Below, piece by piece: positions 12,609 to 27,300 of a stretch of 64,000 nucleotides of DNA. The notes under the pieces were generated by a model that did not search any database, was not told where the DNA came from, and saw only the letters and a list, made by a program, of their open reading frames with translations. The position numbers and the translations under genes were made by a program. Position 1 is the first letter of the stretch. Each line of letters begins with the position of its first letter. Source of the stretch: Protonemura montana (taxonomy: Eukaryota; Arthropoda; Insecta; Plecoptera; Nemouridae); assembly GCA_947568835.1 (NCBI GenBank), contig OX387609.1, forward strand, positions 18,125,208-18,189,207, read 5' to 3'.

Positions 12609-15600
12609 TCCTGCCTCATGTCCAGTCCCATGTCCTGCCTCATGTCCTGCCCCATGTCCTGCCCCATGTCCTGTCCCATGACCTGCACCATATCCTGCCC
12701 CAAATCCCGTCGCATGTCCTGCCCCAAATCCTGCCCTATGTCCTGCCCCATTTTCTGCCCCATATCCTTTCCAGTATTATGCTCCATGTCCTGTAACATG
12801 TCCTGCCCTCAGTCATGCGGCAAGTCCTGCCCCATATCCTGCCCCATGTCCTGCCCTATGTAATGCCCAATGTCCCGCACCATGTCCTGCCCCACGTCCT
12901 GGCCTATATCCTGCTTCATGTCCTGCTTCATATCCTGTCCAATGTCCTGCCCCAAGTTCTGCCTCATGTCCAGCCCCATGTCCTGTCCCATGTCCTTGCC
13001 TATGTCCTGCCCCACGGCCTGCCTCATGTTGTTGCATGTCCTGCCCCATGTCCTGCCTCATATCCAGTCCCATGTCCTGCCTCATGTCCTGCCCCTTTCC
13101 TGCCCCATGTCCTGTCCCATGACCTGCACCATATCCTGCTCCAAATCCCAACGCATGTCCTGCCCCAAATCCTGCACTATGTCCTGCCACATGTCCTGCC
13201 CCATATCCTTTCAAAAATTAATCCCCATGTCCTGTAACATGTCCTGCCTTATTTCCTGCCCCATGTCCTGCCCCATGTCCTGCCCCATGTCTTGCCCAAG
13301 TCCTGCCCCATGTCCTGCCCCATGTCCTGCCCCATGTCCTTCCCTAATGGCCTGCCCCAAGTTCTATACCATTTCATGCCCCATGTCCTGGCCCATGTCC
13401 TGCCCCATGTCTTGCACAAAGTCCTGCCCCAAGTTCTGCCTCATGTCCAGCCCCGTGTCCTGTCCCATGTCCTTGCCTTTGTCCTGCCCCACGGCCTGCC
13501 TCATGTTGTTGCATGTCCTGCCCCATGTCCTGCCTCATATCCAGTCCCATGTCCTGCCTTATGTCCTGCCCCTTTCCTGCCCCATGTCCTGTCCCATGAC
13601 CTGCACCATATCCTGCTCCTAATCCCGTCGCATGTCCTGCCCCAAATCTTGCCCTATGTCCTGCCCCATGTCCCGTCCTATATCCTTTCCAATATTATGC
13701 CTTATGTCTTGCCCCATGTCCTGCCCTATTTAATGCCCCATGTCCTGCACCATGTCCTGCCCCATGTTCTGGCCCATATTCTGCTCCATGTCCTGCCTCG
13801 TAGTCTGTCCAATGTCCTGCCCTATGTCCTGTCGCATGCATGCCTCATGTCTTGCCCAAAGTCTTGCCCCATGTCCTGCCCATGTCCGGCACCATGTCCT
13901 GCCCCAAGTCCTGTCCCATGTCCTGCACCCATGTACTGCCCCATGTCCTGCCCCATGTCCTGCCCCATGTCCTGCCCCATGTCCTGCCCCAAGTCCTGTC
14001 CCATGTCTTGCCCTTATTCCTAACCCATGTCCTGCCCCATGTCCTGCCCCATATCCTGCCCCATGTCCTGCCCCATGTCTTGCCCCATAACCTGACCCAT
14101 GTGTTGGCCCAAGTCCTGCCCCTTTTCTGTCGCATGTCATGCCTCATGTCCTGCCCCATGTCCTGCCCCATGTCCTGCCCCATGTCCTGCCCCATGTCCT
14201 GCCCCAAGTCCTGTCCCATGTCTTGCCCTTATTCCTAACCCATGTCCAGCCCCATGTCCTGCCCCATATCCTGCCCCATGTCCTGCCCCATGTCTTGCCC
14301 CATGTCCTGACCCATGTGTTGCCCCAAGTCCTGCCCCTTTTCTGTCGCTTGTCATGCCTCATGTCCTGCCCCATGTCCTGCCCCATGTCTTGTCCAAAGT
14401 CCTGCCCCATGTCCTGCCCCATGTCCTAACCCATGTCCTGCCCCAAGTCCTGACCCTTATCCTGCACTAATTCCTGCCCCATGTCCTGCCCCATGTCCTG
14501 ACCCTTATCCTTCCCTTTGTCCCGTCCCATGTCCTGCCTAATTTCTGCCCCATGTCTTGCCCCATGTCCTGACCCATGTTCTGTTTCATGTCATGCCAAA
14601 TGTCCTGTCGCATGTTCTGCCCCATGTCCTGGCCCATTTCCTGCCCCATGTCCTGGCCCATGTCCTGCCCCATGTCCTGCCCAATGTCCTGCCCCATGTC
14701 CTGTCTCATGTCCTGCCCTATGTCCTGCCCCATGTTATGTACCATTTCATGCCCCATGTCCAGTCCCATGTCCTGCCTCATGTCCTGCCACATGTCCTGC
14801 CACATGTCCTGCCCCATGTCCTGTCCCATGACCTTCACCATATCCTACCCCAAATCCAAACGCATGTCCTGCCCCAAATCCTGCACTATGTCCTGCCCCA
14901 TGTCCTGCCCCATATCCTTTCCAAAATTAATCCCCATGTCCTGTAACATGTCCTGCCTTATTTCTTCCCCATGTCCTGCCCCATGTCCTGCCCCATGTCT
15001 TGCCCATAGTCCTGCCCCATGTCCTGCCCCATGTCCTGCCCCATGTCCTTTCCTAATGTCCTGCCCCAAGTTCTATACCATTTCTTGCCCCATGTCCTGT
15101 CGCATGTCCTGCCCCATGTCCTGTCCCATGACCTTTACCATATCCTGCCCCAATCCCAACGCATGTCCTGCCCTAAATCCTGCACTATGTCCCGCCCCAT
15201 GTCCTGCCCCATATCCTTTCCAAAATTAATCCCCATGTCCTGTAACATGTCCTGCCTTATTTCCTGCCCCATGTCCTGCCCCATGTCCTGCCCCATGTCT
15301 TGCCAAAAGTCCTGCCTTATGTCCTGCCCCATGTCCTGCCCTATGTCCTTCCCTAATGTCCTGCCCCAAGTTCTATACCATTTCATGCCCCATGTCCTGC
15401 CCCATGTCCTGTCCCATGACCTGCACCATATCCTGCCCCAAATCCCGTCGCATGTCCTGCCCCAAATCCTGCCCTATGTCCTGCCCCATTTCCTGCCCCA
15501 TATCCTTTCCAATATTATGCTCCATGTCCTGTAGCATGTCCTGCCCTATGTCCTGCCCCATGTCCTGCCCCAAGTCCTGCCCCAAGACCTGTCCCATGTC

Positions 15601-18600
15601 TTGCTCTTATTCCTAACCCATGTCCTGCCCCATGTCCTGCCCCATATCCTGCCCCATGTCCTGCCCCATGTCTTGCCCCATGTCCTGACCCATGTGTTGT
15701 CCTAAGTCCTGCCCCTTTTCTGTCGCATGTCATGCCTCATGTCCTGCCCCATGTCCTGCCCCATGTACAGCCCCATGTCCTGCCTTATTTGCTGTTCCAT
15801 GTCCTGCCCCATGTCCTGCCCCATGTCTTGCCCAAAGTCCTGCCCCATGTCCTGCCCCATGTCCTAACCCATGTCCTGCCCCAAGTCCTGACCCTTATCC
15901 TGCACTAATTCCTGCCCCATGTCCTGCCTAATTTCTGCCCCATGTCTTGCCCCATGTCCTGCCACATGTCCTGGCCCATGTCCTGCCCCATGTCCTGCCC
16001 AATGTCCTGCCCCATGTCCTGTCTCATGTCCTGCCCTATGTCCTGCCCTATGTTATGTACCATTTCATGCCCCATGTCCAGTCCCATGTCCTGCCTCATG
16101 TCCTGCCACATGTCCTGCCACATGTCCTGCCCCATGTCCTGTCCCATGACCTTCACCATATCCTACCCCAAATCCAAACGCATGTCCTGCCCAAAATCCT
16201 GCACTATGTCCTGCCCCATGTCCTGCCCCATATAATTTCCAAAATTAATCCCCATGTCCTGTAACATGTCCTGCCTTATTTCTTCCCCATGTCCTGCCCC
16301 ATGTCCTGCCCCATGTCTTGCCCATAGTCCTGCCCCATGTCCTGCCCCATGTCCTGCCCCATGTCCTTTCCTAATGTCCTGCCCCAAGTTCTATACCATT
16401 TCATGCCCCATGTCCTGTCGCATGTCCTGCCCCATGTCCTGTCCCATGACCTTCACCATATCCTGCCCCAATCCCAACGCATGTCCTGCCCCATGTCCTG
16501 CCCCATATCCTTTCCAAAATTAATCCCCATGTCCTGTAACATGCCCTGCCTTATTTCCTGCCCCATGTCCTGCCCCGTGTCCTGCCCCATGTCTTGCCAA
16601 AAGTCCTGCCTTATGTCCTGCCCCATGTCCTGCCCTATGTCCTTCCCTAATGTCCTGCCCCAAGTTTTATACCATTTCATGCCCAATGTCCTGCCCCATG
16701 TCCTGTCCCATGACCTGCACCATATCCTGCCCCAAATCCCGTCGCATGTCCTGCCCCAAATCCTGCCCTATGTCCTGCCCCATTTCCTGCCCCATATCCT
16801 TTCCAATATTATGCTCCATGTCCTGTAGCATGTCCTGCCCTATGTCATGCGGCAAGTCCTGCCCCATATCCTGCCCCATGTCCTGCCCTATGTAATGCCC
16901 AATGTCCTGCACCATGTCCTGCCCCACGTCCTTACCCAAATCCTGCTTCATGTCCTGCTTCATATCCTGTCCAATGTCCTGACCCATGTCCTGTCTCATT
17001 TCATGCCTCATGTCCTGTCTCATGTTCTGCCCCATGTCCTGGCGCATGTCCTGCCCCATGTCCAGCCCCATGTCCTGCCCCATTTCCTTCCCTAATGTCC
17101 TGCCCCAAGTGCTATACCATTTCATGCCTCATGTCCTGTCGCATGTCCTGCTCTATGTCCTGTAACATGTCCCGCCCGATGTCCTGCCCCATGTCCTGCC
17201 TCATGTCCAGCCCCATGTCATGTCCCATGTCCTTGCCTATGTTCTGCCCCACGGCCTGCCTTATGTTGTTCCATGTCCTGCCCCATGTCCTGCCTCATAT
17301 CCAGTCCCATGTCCTGCCTCATGTCCTGCCCCTTTCCTGCCCCATGTCCTGTCCCATGACCTGCACCATATCCTGCTCCAAATCCCGTCGCATGTCCTGC
17401 CCCAAATCTTGCCCTATGTCCTGCCCATGTCCGGCACCATGTCCTGCCCCAAGTCCTGTCCTATGTCCTGCCCCATGTCCTGCCCCATGTCCTGCCCCAT
17501 GTCCTGCCCCATGTCCTGCCCCATGTCCTGCCCCAAGTCAAGTCCCATGTTCTGCCCTAATTCCTGCAGCTAATTCCATGTCCTGCCCCTTGTCCAGTAA
17601 CATGTCCCGCCCGATGTCCTGCCCTACGTCCTGCCCCATGTTCTGTACCATTTCATGCCCCATGTCTTGTCGCATGTCCTGCCCTATGTCCTGTTACATG
17701 TCCCGCCCGATGTCCTGCCCCATGTCCTGTCCCAGGACATCCACCATATCCTGCCCAAAATCCCGTCGCATGTCCTGCCCCATATCCTTTCCAATATTAC
17801 GCTTCATGTCCTGTAACATGTCCTGCCCTATGTCATGCGCCAAGTCCTGCCCCATATCCTGCCCCATGTCCTACCCTATGTAATGCCCCAAGTCCTGCAC
17901 CATGTCCTGCCCCATGTCCTGACCCATGTTCTGTTTCATGTCATGCCTAATGGCCTGTCGCATGTTCTGCCCCATGTCCTGGCCCATGTCCTGCCTTATG
18001 TCCTGCCCCATGTCCTGCCCCATGTCCTGAACAATGTCCTGCCCCATGTCCTGTCTCATGTCCTGCCCAATGTCCTGCCCCATGTTATGTACCATTTCAT
18101 GCCCCATGTCCAGTCCCATGTCCTGCCTCATGTCCTGCCACATGTCCTGCCACATGTCCTGCCCCATGTCCTGTCCCATGACCTTCACCATATCCTACCC
18201 CAAATCCCAACGCATGTCCTGCCTTAAATCCTGCACTATGTCCTGCCCCATGTCCTGCCTTATATCCTTTCCAAAATTAATCCCCATGTCCTGCCCCATG
18301 TCTTGCTCAAAGTCCTGCCCCATGTCCTGCCCCTTGTCCTGCCAAATGTCAAAACGCTTGTCCTGCCCCATGTACTGCCCCATGTCCTGCATCATGTCCT
18401 GCCCTATGTCCTGCCCCATGTCCTGCCCCATGTCCTGCCTCAAGTCCTGTCCCTTGTCCTGGCCTAATTCCTGTCCCATGTCCTTCCCCATGTCCTGACC
18501 CTCATCCTGCCTCATGTCCTGCCCCATGTCTTGCCCCATGTCCTGACCCATGTTCTGTCTCATGTCATGCGTCATGTCCTAACGCATGTTCTGCCCCATA

Positions 18601-21383
18601 ACCTGGCCCATAGCCTGCCCCATGTCCTGCCCCATGTTCTGCCCCATGTCCTGCGCCATGTCCTGTCGCATGTTCTGCCCCATGTACTGGCCCATGTCCT
18701 GCCCTATGTCTTGCAAAAAGTCCTGCCCCAAGTTCTGCCTCATGTCCAGCCCCATGTCCTGTCCCATGTCCGGGCCTATGTCCTGCCCCACGGCCTGCCT
18801 CATGTTGTTCCATTTCCTGCCCCATATCCTTCCCACGTTCTGTCTCATGTGTTGGTCCAAGTCCTGCCCCTTGTCCTGTCGCATTTTCATGCCTCATGTT
18901 CTGCCTCATGTCTTGCAAAATGTCCTGCCCCATGTCCTGTCCCATGTCCGGGCCTATGTCCTGCCCCACGGCCTGCCTCATGTTGTTCCATTTCCTGCCC
19001 CATATCCTGCTCATGTTTTGTCTTATGTGTTGGTCTAAGTCCTTCCCCTTTGTCCTGTCGCATTTTCATGCCTCATGTTCTGCCCATGTCCTACCCCATG
19101 TACAGCCCCATTTCCTGTCGCACGTCCTGTCCCATGTCCTTTCCCATTTTCTGCCTCATGTCCTGCTTGATGTCCTACCTCATGTCCTGCCCCTAGCTTT
19201 CCCAAAGTCCTGCCCCATGTCCTGCCTCATTTCCTGGCCTATGTCCTGCCATATGTCCTGACCCATGTCCTTCCCCATTTCCTGCCTCATGGCCTGCCCC
19301 ATATCCTGCCCCATGTCCTGCCTCATGTCTTGCCAAAAGTCCTGCCCCATGTCCTGCCCCATATCCTGCCCCATGTCCTGCCAAATGTCAAAACGCATGT
19401 CCTGCCCCATGTCCAGTAACATGTCCCGCCCGATGTCCTGCCCTATGTCCTGCCCCATGTTCTGTACCATTTTATGCCCCATGTCTTGTCGCATGTCCTG
19501 TCCTATGTCCTGTTACTTGTCCCGCCCGATGTCCTGCCCCATGTCCTGTCCCATGACATCCACCATATCCTGCCCCAAATCCCGTCGCATGTCCTGCCCC
19601 ATATCCTTTCCAATAATTCGCCCCATGTCCTGTAACATGTCCTGCCCTATGTCATGCGCCAAGTCCTGCCCCATATCCTGCCACATGTTCTACCCTATGT
19701 AATGCCCCAAGTCCTGCACCATGCCCGCATGTCCTGCCCCTTGTCCAGTAACATGTCCCGCCTGATGTGCTGCCCTACGTCCTGCCCCATATCCTGCCCC
19801 ATGTCCTGACCATTATCCTTCCCTTTGTCCTGCCCCATGTCTTGCCCCATGTCCTGACCCATGTGTTGTCCCAAGTGCTGCCCCTTGTCCTGTCGCATGT
19901 CATGCCCCATGTCCTGCCCCATGTCTTGCCAAAAGTCCTGTCCCAGGTCCTGCCCCATATCCTGCCCCATGTCCTGCCCCATGTCTTTTCATGACCTAAC
20001 CTTATTCCTGCCCCATGTCCTGCCCCATGTGCTGCCCCATGTCCTTCCCTAATGTAATGCCCCATGTTCTGTACTATTTCATGCCTATGTCCTTTCGCAT
20101 GTCCTGCCCTATGTCCTTTCGCATGTCCTGCCCTATGTCCTGTAACATGTCCCGCCCGATGTCCTGCCCCATGTCCTGCCTCATATCCAGTCCCATGTCC
20201 TGCCTCACGTCCTGCCCCTTTCCTGCGCCATGTCCCGTCGCATGTCCTGCCCCAAATCTTGCCCTATGTCCTGCCCCATGTCCTGTCCTATGTCCTATCC
20301 AATATTATGCCCCATGTCCTGCCCCATGTCCTGCCTTATGTAATGCCCCATGTCCTGCACCATGTCCTGCCCCATGTCCTGGCCCATATTATGCTCCATG
20401 TCCTGCCACATAGTCTGTCCAATGTCCTGCCCTATATCCTGTCGCATGCATGCCTCATGTCTTGCCCAAAGTCCTGTCCCATGTCCTGCCCTTATTCCTG
20501 CCCCATGTCCTGCCCCATGTCCTGCCCCATATCCTGGCCCATGTCCTGCCCCTTGTCCTGCCAAATGTCAAAACGCATGTCCTGCCCCATGTACTGCCCC
20601 ATGTCCTGCATCATGTCTTGCCCAAAGTCCTGCCTTATGTCCTGCCCCAAGTCCTGCGACATGTCCTTCCCTAATGTTCTGACCCAAGTTCTATACCATT
20701 TCATGCCCCATCTCCTGTCGCATGTCCTGCCCTATGTCCTGTAACAGGTCCCGCCCGACGTCCTGCCCCATGTCCTGCCTCATGTCCCGTCCCATGTTCT
20801 GCCTCATGTCCTTCCCCATGTCCTGCCCCATGTCCTGTCCCATGTCCTGCACCAGCTCCTGCCACTAATCCCGTCGCATGTCAAGCCCCAAATCCTGCCC
20901 TATGTTCTGCCCCATTTCCTGCCCCATATCCTTTCCAATTTTATGCTCCATGTCCTGTAACATGTCCTGCCCTATGTCATGCGGCAAGTCCTGCCCCATA
21001 TCCTGCCCCATGTCCTGCCCTATGTAATGCCCAATGTCCTGCACAATGTCCTGCCCCACGTCCTGGCCCATATCCTGCTTCATGTCCTGCTTCATATCCT
21101 GTCCAATGTCCTGCCCTATATCCAGTTGCATGCATGCCTCATGTCTTGCCCAAAGTCTTTACCCATGTCCTGCCCCATGTCCTGCTCCGTGTCCTGCCCC
21201 AAGTCCTGTCCCATGTCCTGCCTTAATTCCTGCCCCATGTCCTGCCGTATTTCCTGCCCCGTGTCCTGCCCCATGTCCTGCTTTATGTCTTGCCCAAAGT
21301 CCTGCCCCATGTCCTGCCCCATGTCCTGCCCCATGTACCGCCCGATGTCCTGCCCCATGTCCTACCCCATGTCCCGCCCGATG
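12609..21383 (+). repeat. HOR A, copy A2 (8,775 bp)
   Basis: Seen: continuous with A1 and aligned to A3 at offset 8,775 for its first 2.9 kb. Examples of private or partly shared changes are CCAAATG at about 14,594 (A1 and A3 have CCTAATG) and an AAGTCC-for-ATGTCC monomer near 15,570. It carries 36 bp near 15,820 that A1 lacks; the right part of A3 has them too. Confidence 0.88.
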
Positions 21384-24300
21384 TCCTGCCTCATGTCCAG
21401 TCCCATGTCCTGCCTCATGCCCTGCCCCATGTCCTGCCCCATGTCCTGTCCCATGACCTGCACCATATCCTGCCCCAAATCCCGTCGCATGTCCTGCCCC
21501 AAATCCTGCCCTATGTCCTGCCCCATTTTCTGCCCCATATCCTTTCCAGTATTATGCTCCATGTCCTGTAACATGTCCTGCCCTCAGTCATGCGGCAAGT
21601 CCTGCCCCATATCCTGCCCCATGTCCTGCCCTATGTAATGCCCAATGTCCCGCACCATGTCCTGCCCCACGTCCTGGCCTATATCCTGCTTCATGTCCTG
21701 CTTCATATCCTGTCCAATGTCCTGCCCCAAGTTCTGCCTCATGTCCAGCCCCATGTCCTGTCCCATGTCCTTGCCTATGTCCTGCCCCACGGCCTGCCTC
21801 ATGTTGTTGCATGTCCTGCCCCATGTCCTGCCTCATATCCAGTCCCATGTCCTGCCTCATGTCCTGCCCCTTTCCTGCCCAATGTCCTGTCCCATGACCT
21901 GCACCATATCCTGCTCCAAATCCCAACGCATGTCCTGCCCCAAATCCTGCACTATGTTCTGCCCCATGTCCTGCCCCATATCCTTTCAAAAATTAATCCC
22001 CATGTCCTGTAACATGTCCTGCCTTATTTCCTGCCCCATGTCCTGCCCCATGTCCTGCCCCATGTCTTGCCCAAGTCCTGCCCCATGTCCTGCCCCATGT
22101 CCTGCCCCATGTCCTTCCCTAATGGCCTGCCCCAAGTTCTATACCATTTCATGCCCCATGTCCTGGCCCATGTCCTGCCCCATGTCTTGCACAAAGTCCT
22201 GCCCCAAGTTCTGCCTCATGTCCAGCCCCGTGTCCTGTCCCATGTCCTTGCCTTTGTCCTGCCCCACGGCCTGCCTCATGTTGTTGCATGTCCTGCCCCA
22301 TGTCCTGCCTCATATCCAGTCCCATGTCCTGCCTTATGTCCTGCCCCTTTCCTGCCCCATGTCCTGTCCCATGACCTGCACCATATCCTGCTCCTAATCC
22401 CGTCGCATGTCCTGCCCCAAATCTTGCCCTATGTCCTGCCCCATGTCCCGTCCTATATCCTTTCCAATATTATGCCTTATGTCTTGCCCCATGTCCTGCC
22501 CTATTTAATGCCCCATGTCCTGCACCATGTCCTGCCCCATGTTCTGGCCCATATTCTGCTCCATGTCCTGCCTCGTAGTCTGTCCAATGTCCTGCCCTAT
22601 GTCCTGTCGCATGCATGCCTCATGTCTTGCCCAAAGTCTTGCCCCATGTCCTGCCCATGTCCGGCACCATGTCCTGCCCCAAGTCCTGTCCCATGTCCTG
22701 CACCCATGTACTGCCCCATGTCCTGCCCCATGTCCTGCCCCATGTCCTGCCCCATGTCCTGCCCCAAGTCCTGTCCCATGTCTTGCCCTTATTCCTAACC
22801 CATGTCCTGCCCCATGTCCTGCCCCATATCCTGCCCCATGTCCTGCCCCATGTCTTGCCCCATAACCTGACCCATGTGTTGGCCCAAGTCCTGCCCCTTT
22901 TCTGTCGCATGTCATGCCTCATGTCCTGCCCCATGTCCTGCCCCATGTCCTGCCCCATGTCCTGCCCCATGTCCTGCCCCAAGTCCTGTCCCATGTCTTG
23001 CCCTTATTCCTAACCCATGTCCAGCCCCATGTCCTGCCCCATATCCTACCCCATGTCCTGCCCCATGTCTTGCCCCATGTCCTGACCCATGTGTTGCCCC
23101 AAGTCCTGCCCCTTTTCTGTCGCTTGTCATGCCTCATGTCCTGCCCCATGTCCTGCCCCATGTCTTGTCCAAAGTCCTGCCCCATGTCCTGCCCCATGTC
23201 CTAACCCATGTCCTGCCCCAAGTCCTGACCCTTATCCTGCACTAATTCCTGCCCCATGTCCTGCCCCATGTCCTGACCCTTATCCTTCCCTTTGTCCCGT
23301 CCCATGTCCTGCCTAATTTCTGCCCCATGTCTTGCCCCATGTCCTGACCCATGTTCTGTTTCATGTCATGCCTAATGTCCTGTCGCATGTTCTGCCCCAT
23401 GTCCTGGCCCATTTCCTGCCCCATGTCCTGGCCCATGTCCTGCCCCATGTCCTGCCCAATGTCCTGCCCCATGTCCTGTCTCATGTCCTGCCCTATGTCC
23501 TGCCCCATGTTATGTACCATTTCATGCCCCATGTCCAGTCCCATGTCCTGCCTCATGTCCTGCCACATGTCCTGCCACATGTCCTGCCCCATGTCCTGTC
23601 CCATGACCTTCACCATATCCTACCCCAAATCCAAACGCATGTCCTGCCCCAAATCCTGCACTATGTCCTGCCCCATGTCCTGCCCCATATCCTTTCCAAA
23701 ATTAATCCCCATGTCCTGTAACATGTCCTGCCTTATTTCTTCCCCATGTCCTGCCCCATGTCCTGCCCCATGTCTTGCCCATAGTCCTGCCCCATGTCCT
23801 GCCCCATGTCCTGCCCCATGTCCTTTCCTAATGTCCTGCCCCAAGTTCTATACCATTTCTTGCCCCATGTCCTGTCGCATGTCCTGCCCCATGTCCTGTC
23901 CCATGACCTTTACCATATCCTGCCCCAATCCCAACGCATGTCCTGCCCTAAATCCTGCACTATGTCCCGCCCCATGTCCTGCCCCATATCCTTTCCAAAA
24001 TTAATCCCCATGTCCTGTAACATGTCCTGCCTTATTTCCTGCCCCATGTCCTGCCCCATGTCCTGCCCCATGTCTTGCCAAAAGTCCTGCCTTATGTCCT
24101 GCCCCATGTCCTGCCCTATGTCCTTCCCTAATGTCCTGCCCCAAGTTCTATACCATTTCATGCCCCATGTCCTGCCCCATGTCCTGTCCCATGACCTGCA
24201 CCATATCCTGCCCCAAATCCCGTCGCATGTCCTGCCCCAAATCCTGCCCTATGTCCTGCCCCATTTCCTGCCCCATATCCTTTCCAATATTATGCTCCAT

Positions 24301-27300
24301 GTCCGGCACCATGTCCTGCCCCAAGTCCTGTCCTATGTCCTGCCCCATGTCCTGCCCCATGTCCTGCCCCATGTCCTGCCCCATGTCCTGCCCCATGTCC
24401 TGCCCCAAGTCAAGTCCCATGTTCTGCCCTAATTCCTGCAGCTAATTCCATGTCCTGCCTCTTGTCCAGTAACATGTCCCGCCCGATGTTCTGCCCTACG
24501 TCCTGCCCCATGTTCTGTACCATTTCATGCCCCATGTCTTGTCGCATGTCCTGCCCTATGTCCTGTTACATGTCCCGCCCGATGTCCTGCCCCATGTCCT
24601 GTCCCAGGACATCCACCATATCCTGCCCAAAATCCCGTCGCATGTCCTGCCCCATATCCTTTCCAATATTACGCTTCATGTCCTGTAACATGTCCTGCCC
24701 TATGTCATGCGCCAAGTCCTGCCCCATATCCTGCCCCATGTCCTACCCTATGTAATGCCCCAAGTCCTGCACCATGTCCTGCCCCATGTCCTGACCCATG
24801 TTCTGTTTCATGTCATGCCTAATGGCCTGTCGCATGTTCTGCCCCATGTCCTGGCCCATGTCCTGCCTTATGTCCTGCCCCATGTCCTGCCCCATGTCCT
24901 GAACAATGTCCTGCCCCATGTCCTGTCTCATGTCCTGCCCAATGTCCTGCCCCATGTTATGTACCATTTCATGCCCCATGTCCAGTCCCATGTCCTGCCT
25001 CATGTCCTGCCACATGTCCTGCCACATGTCCTGCCCCATGTCCTGTCCCATGACCTTCACCATATCCTACCCCAAATCCCAACGCATGTCCTGCCTTAAA
25101 TCCTGCACTATGTCCTGCCCCATGTCCTGCCTTATATCCTTTCCAAAATTAATCCCCATGTCCTGTAACATGTCCTGCCTTATTTCCTGCCCTATGTCCT
25201 GGCCCATGTCCTGCCCCATGTCTTGCTCAAAGTCCTGCCCCATGTCCTGCCCCTTGTCCTGCCAAATGTCAAAACGCTTGTCCTGCCCCATGTACTGCCC
25301 CATGTCCTGCATCATGTCCTGCCCTATGTCCTGCCCCATGTCCTGCCCTATGTCCTGCCCCATGTCCTGCCCCATATCCTTTCCAAAATTAATCCCCATG
25401 TCCTGTAACATGTCCTGCCTTATTTCTTCCCCATGTCCTGCCCCATGTCCTGCCCCATGTCTTGCCCATAGTCCTGCCCCATGTCCTGCCCCATGTCCTG
25501 CCCCATGTCCTTTCCTAATGTCCTGCCCCAAGTTCTATACCATTTCTTGCCCCATGTCCTGTCGCATGTCCTGCCCCATGTCCTGTCCCATGACCTTTAC
25601 CATATCCTGCCCCAATCCCAACGCATGTCCTGCCCTAAATCCTGCACTATGTCCCGCCCCATGTCCTGCCCCATATCCTTTCCAAAATTAATCCCCATGT
25701 CCTGTAACATGTCCTGCCTTATTTCCTGCCCCATGTCCTGCCCCATGTCCTGCCCCATGTCTTGCCAAAAGTCCTGCCTTATGTCCTGCCCCATGTCCTG
25801 CCCTATGTCCTTCCCTAATGTCCTGCCCCAAGTTCTATACCATTTCATGCCCCATGTCCTGCCCCATGTCCTGTCCCATGACCTGCACCATATCCTGCCC
25901 CAAATCCCGTCGCATGTCCTGCCCCAAATCCTGCCCTATGTCCTGCCCCATTTCCTGCCCCATATCCTTTCCAATATTATGCTCCATGTCCTGTAGCATG
26001 TCCTGCCCTATGTCCTGCCCCATGTCCTGCCCCATGTCCTGCCCCAAGACCTGTCCCATGTCTTGCTCTTATTCCTAACCCATGTCCTGCCCCATGTCCT
26101 GCCCCATATCCTGCCCCATGTCCTGCCCCATGTCTTGCCCCATGTCCTGACCCATGTGTTGTCCTAAGTCCTGCCCCTTTTCTGTCGCATGTCATGCCTC
26201 ATGTCCTGCCCCATGTCCTGCCCCATGTACAGCCCCATGTCCTGCCTTATTTGCTGTTCCATGTCCTGCCCCATGTCCTGCCCCATGTCTTGCCCAAAGT
26301 CCTGCCCCATGTCCTGCCCCATGTCCTAACCCATGTCCTGCCCCAAGTCCTGACCCTTATCCTGCACTAATTCCTGCCCCATGTCCTGCCTAATTTCTGC
26401 CCCATGTCTTGCCCCATGTCCTGCCACATGTCCTGGCCCATGTCCTGCCCCATGTCCTGCCCAATGTCCTGCCCCATGTCCTGTCTTATGTCCTGCCCTA
26501 TGTCCTGCCCTATGTTATGTACCATTTCATGCCCCATGTCCAGTCCCATGTCCTGCCTCATGTCCTGCCACATGTCCTGCCACATGTCCTGCCCCATGTC
26601 CTGTCCCATGACCTTCACCATATCCTACCCCAAATCCAAACGCATGTCCTGCCCCAAATCCTGCACTATGTCCTGCCCCATGTCCTGCCCCATATAATTT
26701 CCAAAATTAATCCCCATGTCCTGTAACATGTCCTGCCTTATTTCTTCCCCATGTCCTGCCCCATGTCCTGCCCCATGTCTTGCCCATAGTCCTGCCCCAT
26801 GTCCTGCCCCATGTCCTGCCCCATGTCCTTTCCTAATGTCCTGCCCCAAGTTCTATACCATTTCATGCCCCATGTCCTGTCGCATGTCCTGCCCCATGTC
26901 CTGTCCCATGACCTTCACCATATCCTGCCCCAATCCCAACGCATGTCCTGCCCCATGTCCTGCCCCATATCCTTTCCAAAATTAATCCCCATGTCCTGTA
27001 ACATGTCCTGCCTTATTTCCTGCCCCATGTCCTGCCCCGTGTCCTGCCCCATGTCTTGCCAAAAGTCCTGCCTTATGTCCTGCCCCATGTCCTGCCCTAT
27101 GTCCTTCCCTAATGTCCTGCCCCAAGTTTTATACCATTTCATGCAAAATGTCCTGCCCCATGTCCTGTCCCATGACCTGCACCATATCCTGCCCCAAATC
27201 CCGTCGCATGTCCTGCCCCAAATCCTGCCCTATGTCCTGCCCCATTTCCTGCCCCATATCCTTTCCAATATTATGCTCCATGTCCTGTAGCATGTCCTGC

